This document shows positions 1-9,832 of a DNA stretch of 64,000 bases, piece after piece. The DNA lies in the NCBI GenBank assembly GCA_964646425.1, contig CAZYEI010000002.1, positions 1 through 64,000 on the forward strand. The letters are read 5' to 3'. This stretch comes from CAZYEI01 sp964646425. GTDB lineage: Bacteria > Bacillota_I > Bacilli_A > RFN20 > JAISJY01. Both the position numbers and the translations under genes were made by a program. Under the pieces are notes generated by a model. The model saw only the letters and a list, made by a program, of their open reading frames with translations, made no database searches and was not told the DNA's origin. Each line of letters begins with the position of its first letter. Position 1 is the first letter of the stretch.

Positions 1-1
1 A

Positions 2-772
2 GATGGAGAAAAAACATCAGTAAAAGCTAACGTTTTAAAATTATTAAAAGATAAATATAATTTTGAAGAAGAAGATTTTTTAAGTGCCGAGATTGAAGTT
101 GTGCCTAGTGGCAAGGCTAGAGATTATGGATTAGATAGAAGTATGGTTGCTGGATATGGTCATGATGATCGAGTATGTGGTTTTACTTCATTAAGAGCAA
201 TTTTGGATTTAGAAAAGATACCTGAATATACTAGTTGCTGTATTTTAGTGGATAAAGAAGAAGTTGGAAGCATTGGTGCAACTGGTGCTCAATCATTATT
301 TTTCGAAAATTCAATTGCAGAACTTTTATCTAAGGAAAATAAGTGCTCTTTACTTGCTCTTAGACATGCTTTAGAAAATACTAAGATGCTTTCTAGCGAT
401 GTTAGTGCAGGTGTTGATCCATTGTATAGTCATGTTAATGATATGAAAAATGCGGCATTTTTAGGAAAGGGTGTTGTATTTAATAAATATACAGGAGCAA
501 GAGGAAAAAGTGGTTGCAATGATGCAAATCCTGAGTTTGTTGCTTGGTTAAGAAATGTAATGGATACTGCTAATGTTAATTATCAAACTGCCGAACTTGG
601 TAAAGTTGATCAAGGTGGTGGTGGTACAATTGCTTTTATTTTAGGGAATTATAATATGAATGTAATTGATTGTGGCGTACCAGTTTTAAATATGCATGCA
701 CCGTGGGAGATTGTATCTAAAGTAGATGTTTATGAGGCATATTTGGCTTATAAAGCTTTTTTAGAGGCATAA
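2..772 (+). CDS. M18 family aminopeptidase (5' end outside window)
   Basis: This is the C-terminal part of a zinc aminopeptidase of family M18 (aminopeptidase I), a cytosolic enzyme that removes N-terminal residues from peptides. The frame is open from base 2, so the start lies upstream of the window. About 256 residues are visible, and the family is usually 430-460 residues long. Diagnostic stretches are GYGHDDRVC with the metal-binding HDD, DKEEVGSIGATGAQS with the catalytic/metal Glu pair, a GKSGCNDANPEF segment, and the terminal NMHAPWEIVSKVDVYEAY block. The start-like GTG at 101 lies inside conserved sequence and is not a real start. A terminator follows directly. Confidence 0.93.
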   Translation, partial: DGEKTSVKANVLKLLKDKYNFEEEDFLSAEIEVVPSGKARDYGLDRSMVAGYGHDDRVCGFTSLRAILDLEKIPEYTSCCILVDKEEVGSIGATGAQSLFFENSIAELLSKENKCSLLALRHALENTKMLSSDVSAGVDPLYSHVNDMKNAAFLGKGVVFNKYTGARGKSGCNDANPEFVAWLRNVMDTANVNYQTAELGKVDQGGGGTIAFILGNYNMNVIDCGVPVLNMHAPWEIVSKVDVYEAYLAYKAFLEA

Positions 773-780
773 AAAAACAA

Positions 781-811
781 AAAGAGATTTTGAGAAAAAA
801 TCTCTTTTTTT
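781..811 (+). terminator. Rho-independent terminator after the M18 gene
   Basis: AAAGAGATTTT pairs with AAAATCTCTTT, followed by a T run. It closes the M18 gene before the GH3 gene. Confidence 0.8.
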
Positions 812-899
812 ATCATAAAGAAATCAATTTCTTTTTATAGTGGAAAAAAGTAAATAGTAATGTTAAAATATATATGTAATATATTTTTGGGAGGTATTT

Positions 900-3800
900 A
901 TGAACCAACAACTTGACTTCTATAAAATAAATAAAGGAAATCCAATCGAAGGATTCAAAGATTATTCCTTAGCTGCTGCAAGAGAGGGAATTGTTTTATT
1001 AAAAAATGAAGATAATGTTTTGCCGTTAATTAATAAAAAAATTGCTGTATTCGGAAGGATTCAAAATTCTTATTATAAGAGTGGAACTGGTTCAGGTGGA
1101 CTGGTTAATGTTTTGCACGTTTCTTCGATCATTGAAGGATTATTAGCTAATCCTCGAGTATCTGTTAATAAAAAATTATTAAATATTTATAATGAGTGGA
1201 CTGCCGAAAATCCATTTAATGCTGGAAATGGAATGTGGGCAAGCGAACCATGGTGCCAAAAAGAAATGCCATTGGATGAAAATATTGTTAAAGAGGTTTC
1301 TTGTGAATCTGAAGTTGCAATTATTATTATTGGTAGAACTGCTGGAGAAGATAGAGATAACTTTAATGGTGAAGGAAGTTATTGCTTAACTAAAGAAGAA
1401 GATGAAATGCTTGCTGTTGTTACTAGACATTTTAAAAAAGTTGTTGTTTTATTAAATGTTGGTAATATTATTGATATGTCCTTTATGGATAAATATGCCA
1501 TTTCAAGTGTCTTATATGTATGGCATGGCGGAATGGAAGGAGGAATAGCTGTTAGTGATGTTTTAACAGGACTTGTTTCTCCAAGTGGTAAAATGAGTAA
1601 TACAGTACCTTATTCAATTGAAGATTATCCATGCTTCAAGAATTTTGGCGGTTATGACAGAAATATATATGTTGAAGATATTTATGTTGGCTATCGATAT
1701 TTTTTAACATTTGCTCCAAATAAAATTAGATTTCCATTTGGCTATGGATTATCATATACAAAATTTGATATTAAAACTCTTAATGTTAATGAAACTAAAG
1801 ATAGTTATATTTTTAAAGTAAAAGTAACAAATAATGGAAATTATCGTGGTAAAGAGGTTGTTCAAATATATGTTGAAGTTCCTCAAGGAAAACTTGGAAA
1901 ACCCCTTCGACAATTAGTTGGATATAAGAAAACTAAAGAATTAGATTGTCAAGAGACTGAGATTTTAGAAATTGTTGTATTAAAAAGATATTTTGCATCT
2001 TTTGATGATATAGGTGTTACCGGAAATTTAAATTGCTTTGTTCATGAGCCTGGTGAATATAAGTTCTATGTCGATAATTCTTCAAATACAGATAAATTAG
2101 CATTTAAAACAATTTATAAAGAACTAATTGTTGTTGAAAAATGTCATGCTGCTTGTGAACCGTGTGAAGAGTTTGAACGAATGATTCCGAAAATTGAAAA
2201 TAATAAATTAGTTGTTTCTTATGGAAAAGTTAGTGCTAAAAAACAAAATCAAGCAGAGCATATATCAAGTGAAAAACTACCTTTATATTCTGGAAATAAA
2301 AAAGGAACTTTGCTTGATGTTGAAAATGGTAAACTAACTTTAGATGAGTTTGTAGCTTCTCTAGACATTACTGATTTGGCAATGCTGGCAAGAGGAGAAG
2401 GAATGTCTAGTTATAAAGTAACTAGTGGTACGGCTGCTGCATATGGGGCAGTTAGTCAATCATTGGTTGACAAAGAAATACCTATTGCATGTGCTGCTGA
2501 TGGTCCTTCAGGAATTAGAATGGATAGTGGCCAACAAGCAACAAGTTTGCCAAATGGAACATGTCTAGCTTGTTCGATGAATGATGAATTAATAAAAGAA
2601 TTATATTATTTAGAGGGTAAAGAATTAATTGCTTATAATATTGATACATTATTAGGACCAGGCATGAATATCCATCGTTTTCCTTTGAATGGAAGGAATT
2701 TTGAATATTTTAGTGAGGATCCATATTTAACTGGTATGATGGCTACTGCAATTACAAGAGGATTACAACAAGCTGGAACTACTGGAACATTAAAACATCT
2801 TGCTTGTAATAATCAAGAATTCCGTAGATTTGATTGTGATTCTGTTTTGTCAACACGAGCACTTAGAGAAATTTACTTAAGGGGTTTTGAAATCGCTGTT
2901 CGTGAAGGAAAATCAAGAATTATTATGACATGTTATAATCCTATAAATGGAATTTGGGGCGCAGGTAATTATGATTTAAATACCTTGATCGTTCGTCAAG
3001 AATGGGGGTTTGACGGTATTATAGTAACTGACTGGTGGGCAAAAATGAATGATGAAGAAAATGGCCCTGCAGAAAGAAATAATTCAAAAGCAATGATTAA
3101 ATCACAAAATGATATTTATATGGTCACTGGCTGTCCCGAAAAAAATAGTGCCGATGATAATACAATTGAGGCATATGAAAAAGGATTGCTTTCTAAAGAG
3201 CAATTGCAAAGAGGAGCCAAAAATATCTTATCTTTTTTGATGAAAACACCTGCTTGGAAAAGAAAACTTGAAAAAGATGATACTCCAAAACCATTATTTA
3301 CTAAATATAGTCCAACTATTGAAAATGTTTTTATAGATGGTGAAGAATTTAAGGATTTTAATGAAATTATTCATTTCTATTATTTAAATGAAAAAATGGT
3401 AAATAAAATTGAGTTTAAATGTAAATATAATTATGATGTTTTTTATTCAACAGCTGATTGTGAAACTATTATTGTTGTAGTTTATAAAGAAAAACTTAAT
3501 GAGATATATTATTTTAATTTGAATAGTGGTAATAAAAGAATTAATAAAAATATATTTGATTTTGAAAATGTATCATTAGAAAATGTGATTAAAGTTTGCA
3601 ATCAACCGTGGTATACTGCAGAAATTGATTTATCAAAATTTAGTACTAAAACAAATAAGATTTATGTTGATGAAAACAATATAGTAAAAGATTGTTATAA
3701 AAATGAACATATTTCATATCCGATTGATGTTGAAAGTTATGGTAAATATATTATTTCAATAACAATGAAATGTGAAGCACCATTACTTGCTCAAGTTCCG

Positions 3801-3977
3801 TTCTCGATTTTTGTTGATCAAACTAATAAATCTACATTAACGGCTGGCTCTACAAATGGAGATTTTGTTGAAGTTAATTCACATATTATTATTGAAAAAG
3901 GAATACATCATCTTTCATTTAAATTTAATACAACAGGCATTGAAATTTCAAAAATAAAAATTATTAAGCATATGTAA
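900..3977 (+). CDS. Glycoside hydrolase family 3 protein with swapped domain order
   Basis: This 1025-residue glycosidase probably hydrolyses beta-linked glucosides or related oligosaccharides. No signal peptide is visible, so it is probably cytosolic. The usual GH3 order is reversed. The GH3 C-terminal sandwich comes first (about residues 25-290, with GRTAGEDRDNFNGEGSY holding the likely acid/base Glu). A fibronectin-III-like domain follows (about 300-390). The TIM-barrel domain comes late (about 490-780), with KHLACNNQEFRR and the nucleophile Asp711 in VTDWW. Reversed order is known in some rumen beta-glucosidases. Residues 830-1025 form an extra beta-rich tail of unknown function. The RBS is GGGAGG, and TGTTAAAAT at 861-869 may be an extended -10. 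The exact substrate cannot be read from sequence. Confidence 0.9.
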   Translation: MNQQLDFYKINKGNPIEGFKDYSLAAAREGIVLLKNEDNVLPLINKKIAVFGRIQNSYYKSGTGSGGLVNVLHVSSIIEGLLANPRVSVNKKLLNIYNEWTAENPFNAGNGMWASEPWCQKEMPLDENIVKEVSCESEVAIIIIGRTAGEDRDNFNGEGSYCLTKEEDEMLAVVTRHFKKVVVLLNVGNIIDMSFMDKYAISSVLYVWHGGMEGGIAVSDVLTGLVSPSGKMSNTVPYSIEDYPCFKNFGGYDRNIYVEDIYVGYRYFLTFAPNKIRFPFGYGLSYTKFDIKTLNVNETKDSYIFKVKVTNNGNYRGKEVVQIYVEVPQGKLGKPLRQLVGYKKTKELDCQETEILEIVVLKRYFASFDDIGVTGNLNCFVHEPGEYKFYVDNSSNTDKLAFKTIYKELIVVEKCHAACEPCEEFERMIPKIENNKLVVSYGKVSAKKQNQAEHISSEKLPLYSGNKKGTLLDVENGKLTLDEFVASLDITDLAMLARGEGMSSYKVTSGTAAAYGAVSQSLVDKEIPIACAADGPSGIRMDSGQQATSLPNGTCLACSMNDELIKELYYLEGKELIAYNIDTLLGPGMNIHRFPLNGRNFEYFSEDPYLTGMMATAITRGLQQAGTTGTLKHLACNNQEFRRFDCDSVLSTRALREIYLRGFEIAVREGKSRIIMTCYNPINGIWGAGNYDLNTLIVRQEWGFDGIIVTDWWAKMNDEENGPAERNNSKAMIKSQNDIYMVTGCPEKNSADDNTIEAYEKGLLSKEQLQRGAKNILSFLMKTPAWKRKLEKDDTPKPLFTKYSPTIENVFIDGEEFKDFNEIIHFYYLNEKMVNKIEFKCKYNYDVFYSTADCETIIVVVYKEKLNEIYYFNLNSGNKRINKNIFDFENVSLENVIKVCNQPWYTAEIDLSKFSTKTNKIYVDENNIVKDCYKNEHISYPIDVESYGKYIISITMKCEAPLLAQVPFSIFVDQTNKSTLTAGSTNGDFVEVNSHIIIEKGIHHLSFKFNTTGIEISKIKIIKHM

Positions 3978-3983
3978 ATTTAA

Positions 3984-4024
3984 AAAAATGATGGTGTCCA
4001 AATTAACGGAATGCCATCATTTTT
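3984..4024 (+). terminator. Terminator after the GH3 gene
   Basis: AAAATGATGG and CCATCATTTTT form the stem, followed by T residues. Confidence 0.75.
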
Positions 4025-4171
4025 AGTTACTGTTATTTTAGTTTTTGATTTAATATTAGCTCACTCTTATATTATAGCATAATATAATTAAATATTACTA
4101 GACTAATATTTAGGTAATTTTATGATAAAATATAATTGTAGATAAAATCTACAAGAGAGGAGCTATATTAT

Positions 4172-4702
4172 ATGAAATATCAAATTATTGGAAAAAACAT
4201 AGAAGTTACAGAGGCGATCCGAAACAAGATTATTAAAAAGCTTTCGGACTTTGACAAATATTTAATTATTTCTGATGATCAAGAATGTAGAGTGGTTGTT
4301 AGCGTTGGACCAAATTATCAAAAAATTGAAGTAACAATTCCTACAAAAGTAGCTCTATTACGTTCTGAAGTTAAACATGAAGATTTATATGCTGCAATTG
4401 ACTTGGTGGTTGATAAATTAGAAGATCAAATGAGAAGAGTTAAAACAAAATTAGATCGTACTCATAATGAAAAATTAAGTAGAGCATTAGTTTGGGAAAA
4501 AGTGAAAAATGACCCTGAAGATGAGATCGTATTTGTAAAAACCAAAAATATAACACTAGAAGAATATGATTTAGATGAAGCAATAGCTAAAATGGAATTA
4601 TTAGGACATTCATTCTTTATTTATAAGGATATAGATGATAAGAAAACTGCTGTTGTTTATAAGAGATTTGAAGGAGGATATGGTGTTATTTTAGTTGAGT
4701 AG
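4172..4702 (+). CDS. hpf: Ribosome hibernation promoting factor, long form
   Basis: Long-form HPF binds the 30S subunit and dimerises ribosomes into inactive 100S particles in slow growth. The N-terminal HPF/RaiA domain (about residues 1-100, starting MKYQIIGKNIEVTEAIR) covers the decoding region. A linker leads to the C-terminal dimerisation domain (about 120-176, with DEAIAKMELLGHSFF and the RFEGGYGVI ending). The length of 176 residues fits the long class of Firmicutes. It is a single-gene unit with a GAGAGGAG ribosome site and its own terminator. Confidence 0.95.
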   Translation: MKYQIIGKNIEVTEAIRNKIIKKLSDFDKYLIISDDQECRVVVSVGPNYQKIEVTIPTKVALLRSEVKHEDLYAAIDLVVDKLEDQMRRVKTKLDRTHNEKLSRALVWEKVKNDPEDEIVFVKTKNITLEEYDLDEAIAKMELLGHSFFIYKDIDDKKTAVVYKRFEGGYGVILVE

Positions 4703-4708
4703 TTAAGT

Positions 4709-4739
4709 AAAAAGGACAAATGTCCTTTTTATTTTTTTT
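4709..4739 (+). terminator. Terminator after hpf
   Basis: AAAAAGGACA and TGTCCTTTTT form a perfect stem with a two-base loop, followed by a long T tract. Confidence 0.85.
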
Positions 4740-4823
4740 GTATAAAAACTAAAATTATTAATAGGTAATAGAAAATAAAGATTAGTTTTGATATAATACT
4801 AAAAGAGAAAAGAGATGGGGATT

Positions 4824-5447
4824 ATGTCAACAATAATTGGTATTGCTGGAGGAACAGCAAGTGGAAAAACAACAATTGCAAAAAGATTAGCTGAAAATCA
4901 AAATGAAATTGGTTATATTGCTATGTTAAGATTAGATGATTACTATAAGGATTTGTCGCATTTACCACTTGAAGAACGAAAAAAGATTAATTTTGATCAT
5001 ATGGATATATTTGATTTTGATTTGTTAATTTCTGATATTAATAAATTAAAAAATGGAAATACAATTAACTCTCCGGTATATGATTATGTTAATCATACAA
5101 GAATGATTGGCAAATATCGAAGTGTTGAACCAAGCAGTGTAATTATTGTTGAAGGTATTCACGCTCTTGCGGAACCGAATTTACGAAATTTATTTGATAT
5201 AAAGATATATGTTGATACTGCTGATGATATTAGATTTATTCGTAGATTAAAAAGAGATATTGAGGATAGAGGAAGAACAATGGATTCGGTTGTTAATCAA
5301 TATTTAGCGACGGTAAGACCAATGCATTTGCAATTTGTAGAACCAAGTAAAAGATATGCCGATATTATTATTCCTGAAGGTGGTAAAAATGAAGTTGCCA
5401 TTAATATTCTAACAAATAAAATTATTGAACTTTGTAAAAATAAGTAG
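4824..5447 (+). CDS. udk: Uridine kinase
   Basis: Uridine kinase phosphorylates uridine and cytidine to UMP and CMP in pyrimidine salvage. The P-loop GGTASGKT is at residues 9-16, followed by the substrate-binding DDYYKDL and the motifs NFDHMDIFDFD, VEGIHAL and RRLKRDIEDRGR. The length of 207 residues is typical. I place the start at ATG 4824, because the GATGGGG stretch before it resembles the ribosome site of the gene at 15977. An in-frame ATG at 4815 would add three residues. TGATATAAT at 4789-4797 is a likely extended -10. The gene leads an operon with the next two genes (8-base gap, then an overlap). Confidence 0.94.
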   Translation: MSTIIGIAGGTASGKTTIAKRLAENQNEIGYIAMLRLDDYYKDLSHLPLEERKKINFDHMDIFDFDLLISDINKLKNGNTINSPVYDYVNHTRMIGKYRSVEPSSVIIVEGIHALAEPNLRNLFDIKIYVDTADDIRFIRRLKRDIEDRGRTMDSVVNQYLATVRPMHLQFVEPSKRYADIIIPEGGKNEVAINILTNKIIELCKNK

Positions 5448-5455
5448 GTGTAAAA

Positions 5456-6613
5456 ATGAAATTGCCGGATTATAATAATTCAAATTTAAATTTGATTAAT
5501 TCATTGTTAAAACATTATGGAGTTGATTCAAATAAAAAAGGATTGCCTATTATTGATAAACTATTAGAAAATAATAAATATAAAAAAGTTGTTCTAATAA
5601 TTATGGATGGAATGGGACATCACAATTTAGTTGCTACTAGAAAGAAAGATTCAATTTTGTTAAATAATGAATATGGACCTATATCAACAATTTTTCCTTC
5701 TACTACAGCAGCAGTTATGACAATGTATGAAGCTGCAAAACCAGTATGTGAAAGTGGGTGGGTAGCATGGTCAACATATTTTAAAGAGATAAATAAGTCA
5801 ATTGATTTATTTACTGGAAGAGATAGTTTATCACAAGAGATTGTTAATTATTCATATAAAGACTTAATTAAATATGAATCTATTTATAAAATGATTAATA
5901 AGGTAGCTAAAAATATAGATGTTTATCAAATATATCCTGAAAATGTAAAAAAAGAACAAGAACCATGTAAACAACAAAAATATAACACAATTGTTGAAAT
6001 GATAGATATAATCACTAATTTAATTGAAGATAATAAAGAAAAATTTGTTTTTGCATATTGTAATCAACCTGATTCATCAATGCATTCTACAGGACCAAAT
6101 TCCAAAGAAGTAAATTTATTGTTGGATGAATTTGAAGATTTAGTTAGTGTTTTATATAATCGTCTTGACGATGAAACACTTATTATTATAACTGCTGATC
6201 ATGGTCAAATAGAAATAACTCAAACATATTATTTGAATAAATATAAAGACTTGATGGATATGCTTGTAATGCCACCACTTTTAGAAGGAAGAGTTAGAAG
6301 CTTTTTTGTTAAAAATGGTTATTTATTAAAGTTTAAAGAGAAATTTTTGGAATATTTTGGAGAAGATTTTATTCTATATAATCGTAATGATATTTTAAAT
6401 GAAAAGATATTTGGAGATGGGATACCACATAATGTGTTTGATGACTCAATTGGAGATTATGTTGCAATAGCAGTTAAAAATGCAGTTTTAGATTATATTT
6501 CTCCAATTCTTGGGGATGATGGTTTTGTTTTTAAGGGTCATCATGGCGGATTAACTAAAGAGGAAATGGAAATCCCTTTAATTATTTTGAAAAAAGGTGA
6601 TATTAATGATTAA
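5456..6613 (+). CDS. Alkaline phosphatase superfamily phosphodiesterase
   Basis: This 385-residue cytosolic protein is of the type I phosphodiesterase/nucleotide pyrophosphatase branch of the alkaline phosphatase superfamily, metal-dependent hydrolases of phosphomonoesters or diesters. The metal-site motifs are in order: Asp51 in IIMDGMG, the nucleophile Thr83 or Thr84 in FPSTTAA, the NQPDSSMHSTGP stretch, Asp248-His249 in TADHGQ, and His362/His363 in GHHGGL. No signal peptide is present. It lies between uridine kinase and a flavoprotein, so a nucleotide-related substrate is possible but unproven. Confidence 0.85.
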   Translation: MKLPDYNNSNLNLINSLLKHYGVDSNKKGLPIIDKLLENNKYKKVVLIIMDGMGHHNLVATRKKDSILLNNEYGPISTIFPSTTAAVMTMYEAAKPVCESGWVAWSTYFKEINKSIDLFTGRDSLSQEIVNYSYKDLIKYESIYKMINKVAKNIDVYQIYPENVKKEQEPCKQQKYNTIVEMIDIITNLIEDNKEKFVFAYCNQPDSSMHSTGPNSKEVNLLLDEFEDLVSVLYNRLDDETLIIITADHGQIEITQTYYLNKYKDLMDMLVMPPLLEGRVRSFFVKNGYLLKFKEKFLEYFGEDFILYNRNDILNEKIFGDGIPHNVFDDSIGDYVAIAVKNAVLDYISPILGDDGFVFKGHHGGLTKEEMEIPLIILKKGDIND

Positions 6614-7799
6614 AGTAGGTATAATCGGCGGTGGTGCAACCGGGCTTATGTGTGCTGCTAAACTTTCAAAAACTAGAGGTACTATTATAGATATTCTTGA
6701 AAAAGAAAAAAGAGTGGGTAAGAAAATTTTACAAACAGGAAATGGCAGATGTAATTTCACAAATATGAATGTGAAACCTGAAAAATATAATTCTCCAAAT
6801 TTTGTTAAATCAATCATAAATGAATATTCTCCAAATTTACTTAGAGATGAATTTTTTTCTATGGGATTGGTAAGTTATCAAGATGAAGAAGCAAGGTGCT
6901 ATCCATTAAGTGATAGTGCTACAAGTGTTTTAGATGTCTTGAGAAATAAATGTAAGATAAATGGAGTTTTTGAAAAAACTGATCATGAAGTATTACAAAT
7001 AAAAAAAACAAAATCGGGATATCAAGTTATATGTAAATATAATCAAAATGAAGATGTTTCATATGAATATGATTATGTAGTTATTTGTACTGGAGGAAGT
7101 GCCAAGCCATTACCTTTTGTTGAAAAACTAAATATAAACTATACCAAAACTAAACAGTCATTATGTGCGATAAAGGCTAATGTTTCGGGATTAACCGGAA
7201 TTAGAAGCAATGTTAGAGCTTCATTATACTTAGACGATGTTTTGATTAAGCAAGATGAAGGAGAAATTTTGTTTAAAGATGGAGCTTTATCTGGAATAGT
7301 GATGTTTAATTTATCTGCTTTCGTTGCAAGAAACAGCAATTTTAAAAATGGTTATATTGAAATTGATTTATTGCCATCTTATGATGAAAATTCATATTCT
7401 AATTTATGGGATAATCGAATAAAAAATTTAAAAAATATTTCACTAGAATTATTTATGATTGGTATGTTTCCTAAAATGTTAGCACAATATATTATTAAAA
7501 AAAGTGGGCTAAGTCAAGACCTTGTTATTAAAGACTTGAATAAAAAGAATTTAGAATATTTGAAATATATTTGTAAGCATTTAAAATTTGAAATAAAGCC
7601 TAATTTTGCTAGCAATAATTCACAAGTCATACATGGTGGTATTGACTTGAAAGAAGTAAAAGATACTTTAGAATTAATTAAATATAAAAATATATTCGTT
7701 GGTGGTGAGGTATTAGATATTGATGGTGAATGTGGTGGCTATAATTTGCATTTTGCTTTTTCTTGTGGTTTGAAAATTGCTAATTTAATAAAAAAATAA
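6606..7799 (+). CDS. BaiN/HI0933-type FAD-dependent oxidoreductase
   Basis: This is a flavoprotein of the HI0933/YhiN/BaiN family (about 397 residues). It has an N-terminal dinucleotide-binding fold (VGIIGGGATGLMCAAK), the family block GKKILQTGNGRCNFTN, and a C-terminal FAD-contact block GGEVLDIDGECGGYNLHFA. The family includes bile-acid and related reductases, but most members have no assigned substrate. The start is ATG 6606, with AAGGTGAT just upstream, and it overlaps the end of the previous gene by 8 bases. A GTG at 6597 is less likely because it falls inside that ribosome site. Confidence 0.88.
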   Translation: MIKVGIIGGGATGLMCAAKLSKTRGTIIDILEKEKRVGKKILQTGNGRCNFTNMNVKPEKYNSPNFVKSIINEYSPNLLRDEFFSMGLVSYQDEEARCYPLSDSATSVLDVLRNKCKINGVFEKTDHEVLQIKKTKSGYQVICKYNQNEDVSYEYDYVVICTGGSAKPLPFVEKLNINYTKTKQSLCAIKANVSGLTGIRSNVRASLYLDDVLIKQDEGEILFKDGALSGIVMFNLSAFVARNSNFKNGYIEIDLLPSYDENSYSNLWDNRIKNLKNISLELFMIGMFPKMLAQYIIKKSGLSQDLVIKDLNKKNLEYLKYICKHLKFEIKPNFASNNSQVIHGGIDLKEVKDTLELIKYKNIFVGGEVLDIDGECGGYNLHFAFSCGLKIANLIKK

Positions 7800-7845
7800 A
7801 AAGTCCATATAAAGTTTATATAATTACTTTATATGGACTTTTTTA
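7798..7845. terminator. Bidirectional terminator between convergent genes
   Basis: The stem AAAAAGTCCATATAAAGT / ACTTTATATGGACTTTTTT is nearly perfect and has T runs on both strands. It serves the flavoprotein gene on + and the helical protein gene on -, whose stop codon sits in the hairpin base. Confidence 0.85.
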
Positions 7846-9657
7846 GTGTTTGTTTTTTACGTATTGATTGATAAAATCATTTAAAAACGGAATAATCAAA
7901 TTTTGATAATTGTCATATAAATCATCAAATGCGTTTTTAATTCCCATTTTATCAAAAGTTTCGATATCTTCTGCTAATCTTCCTTCTAGTTCTTTAAATA
8001 ATTCTAATAATAACATTAGCATAATCAAAAATTGTTCTTTAAATGAAGTTCTATTTTTATATAGTTTAATATTGTTGACCCATGCATATGGAGTTACGTG
8101 ACTATATGCACAACTTTCTTCATAAAGCCCAAGTACATAATCAATAATGTTTATATGAATGTTATATTGTTCTAGTTCTTCATTAATACCATTCATAAGC
8201 CCAGTTACTGAAAAACTTAATAAAGAAGGAAGATTTAAAATATAATCATTGTCCAATCCTTTTAAATATAAGGCCCATGCATTAAGTCTTACTGCATTAT
8301 TTCTATCAATATCACGATTATGGAATTTTTTATAATAGTCAATAATTAAGTCAATTGATTTTTGATATTTTTCAGTTTCTTCTGCAAATGCTTGATTTAC
8401 TTCATCGTTAATTTTGACATTTTGTGAAGATAAAAAGTTTTTAATCGTAAATTTTGCTTGGTAACCTTTTATATATTGATGAATATAATATATTTTATTA
8501 CGTTCATTATCTTCGTTAATTAAAATATTAACAGTCACTACAAATTCGATTAAAAATCTAATTTGAGTATAGAACGAAAGTAAGTCAAAATCATAGTAGG
8601 CTTTAAATAAGTCATCAATTCTAAATTTAGCATCTAAAAGAAGCAGAGCGATATTTTTGTGAAAATGCGATTTTGATGTTTTTAATATTGATAGTGCTAA
8701 AGTATTTAAATTAGTGGATATTTTTGATATGTAAATAGGGTAATTATTATTACGCATTTTTAGTTTTCTATCAATATCAAGACGATTTTTAAAGAAATTA
8801 GCAGCATCTAAATAAGTGATATCATTATTTACTCCTAAAATATAATCATTTACTTGTAAAAAGGTCATTTGTTTATTTAAAATTTGATTTTCATCATTTA
8901 AAATTGCATCAAGCATTGAGGAAATCCGAATATTAGAATTTAATTCAAAAAAGTTTTTTAAAAAATCACTAATAATTTGAATACATTCATTTAAAATACC
9001 ATTTTTATTAGTTAAGATTTCAATGTCTTGAATGTTTTTTTCAGTATTTTTAGAAAGAACAGTACGTGGAATATAGAATGATGGATGCGAAAAATTATCC
9101 GCTGATCTTATAAGCATTTCATAATAATGTTTTTTGCTTTCATCATTAATGTTAATATAGTTTAATAAGTCAGACATGCTTAAAGCTTTTTTTCCTTTAA
9201 AACGAGGAAGCCAACCAAATCTTTTTTGTGGTTTTCCTTCTAATGTAACATTATAAAATTCTTTATAGAGTTCAAATCTTGAATTTGAAGAATTATTATA
9301 TACGTTATTAATACGTACTACATCATATGTTAAATTATTCATAAAATTTTGAGTTAGATGGGGTCTGACAGAAAGAATATTAATAATTAAGCAAGATTCT
9401 AAACAACCACGAAGATAGATTCTATTACTATTGCCTTTATAAAATTCAATATTATCTGTAGAAACTTCTTCATATAACGAAAGACAGTAATTTGACAGGC
9501 GAGTAGCAAATCCGTCTAAACAAATATAATAGGCAATTTTATCTTTAGCATTTGTCGTTTGTGCTACAAGATTTGTAAAGTGGTGTAATGCTTGGGAATA
9601 TTGATAATATTTTTTTATGTTATTTTTAATTTCCTGAAGTTTTACTTCTTTTTGCAT
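7843..9657 (-). CDS. Hypothetical helical protein, two DUF5677-like halves
   Basis: No function is recognised. The 604-residue protein looks almost entirely alpha-helical, cytosolic and without transmembrane segments. Each half shows a similar order: a Leu-rich helix with Arg...Glu (RGCLESCLIIN early, QIRFLIEFVV late), a charged helical stretch, then a Ser-His motif (SADNFSHPSFYIP early, SCAYSHVTPYAWV late). This resembles DUF5677-type proteins and suggests an internal duplication; both points are inference. The start is ATG 9657, preceded by AAAGGAGG. A longer frame reaching 9684 would start within the -10 box of the promoter at 9683-9711, so it is rejected. Confidence 0.7.
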   Translation of the reverse strand: MQKEVKLQEIKNNIKKYYQYSQALHHFTNLVAQTTNAKDKIAYYICLDGFATRLSNYCLSLYEEVSTDNIEFYKGNSNRIYLRGCLESCLIINILSVRPHLTQNFMNNLTYDVVRINNVYNNSSNSRFELYKEFYNVTLEGKPQKRFGWLPRFKGKKALSMSDLLNYININDESKKHYYEMLIRSADNFSHPSFYIPRTVLSKNTEKNIQDIEILTNKNGILNECIQIISDFLKNFFELNSNIRISSMLDAILNDENQILNKQMTFLQVNDYILGVNNDITYLDAANFFKNRLDIDRKLKMRNNNYPIYISKISTNLNTLALSILKTSKSHFHKNIALLLLDAKFRIDDLFKAYYDFDLLSFYTQIRFLIEFVVTVNILINEDNERNKIYYIHQYIKGYQAKFTIKNFLSSQNVKINDEVNQAFAEETEKYQKSIDLIIDYYKKFHNRDIDRNNAVRLNAWALYLKGLDNDYILNLPSLLSFSVTGLMNGINEELEQYNIHINIIDYVLGLYEESCAYSHVTPYAWVNNIKLYKNRTSFKEQFLIMLMLLLELFKELEGRLAEDIETFDKMGIKNAFDDLYDNYQNLIIPFLNDFINQYVKNKH

Positions 9658-9682
9658 TTTAATACCTCCTTTACCATATGGC

Positions 9683-9711
9683 ATTATAACATAAATAGAC
9701 TATTAAAACAA
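9683..9711 (-). promoter_or_regulatory. Sigma-A promoter for the DUF5677-like gene
   Basis: TTGTTT, 17-base spacer, TATAAT preceded by TGT (extended -10), on the minus strand. Confidence 0.65.
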
Positions 9712-9793
9712 TTAAAAATACATTATTTTTAATGTTGAATTATCCGTGTATCTAAATAAACGATAAATTTTAATACCACAAATGCTAAAACTA

Positions 9794-9802
9794 TGGTATA
9801 AT
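9794..9802 (+). promoter_or_regulatory. Extended -10 promoter for the gene at 9833
   Basis: TGGTATAAT lies about 30 bases before the start codon. No good -35 is seen, as expected for an extended -10 promoter. Confidence 0.55.
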
Positions 9803-9832
9803 AATATTTAGATATTAAAAAGGAGACCAATT

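Noticed and set aside
1192..1389. Open frame inside the GH3 gene
   Set aside because: Shadow in another frame with no ribosome site and an unnatural composition.
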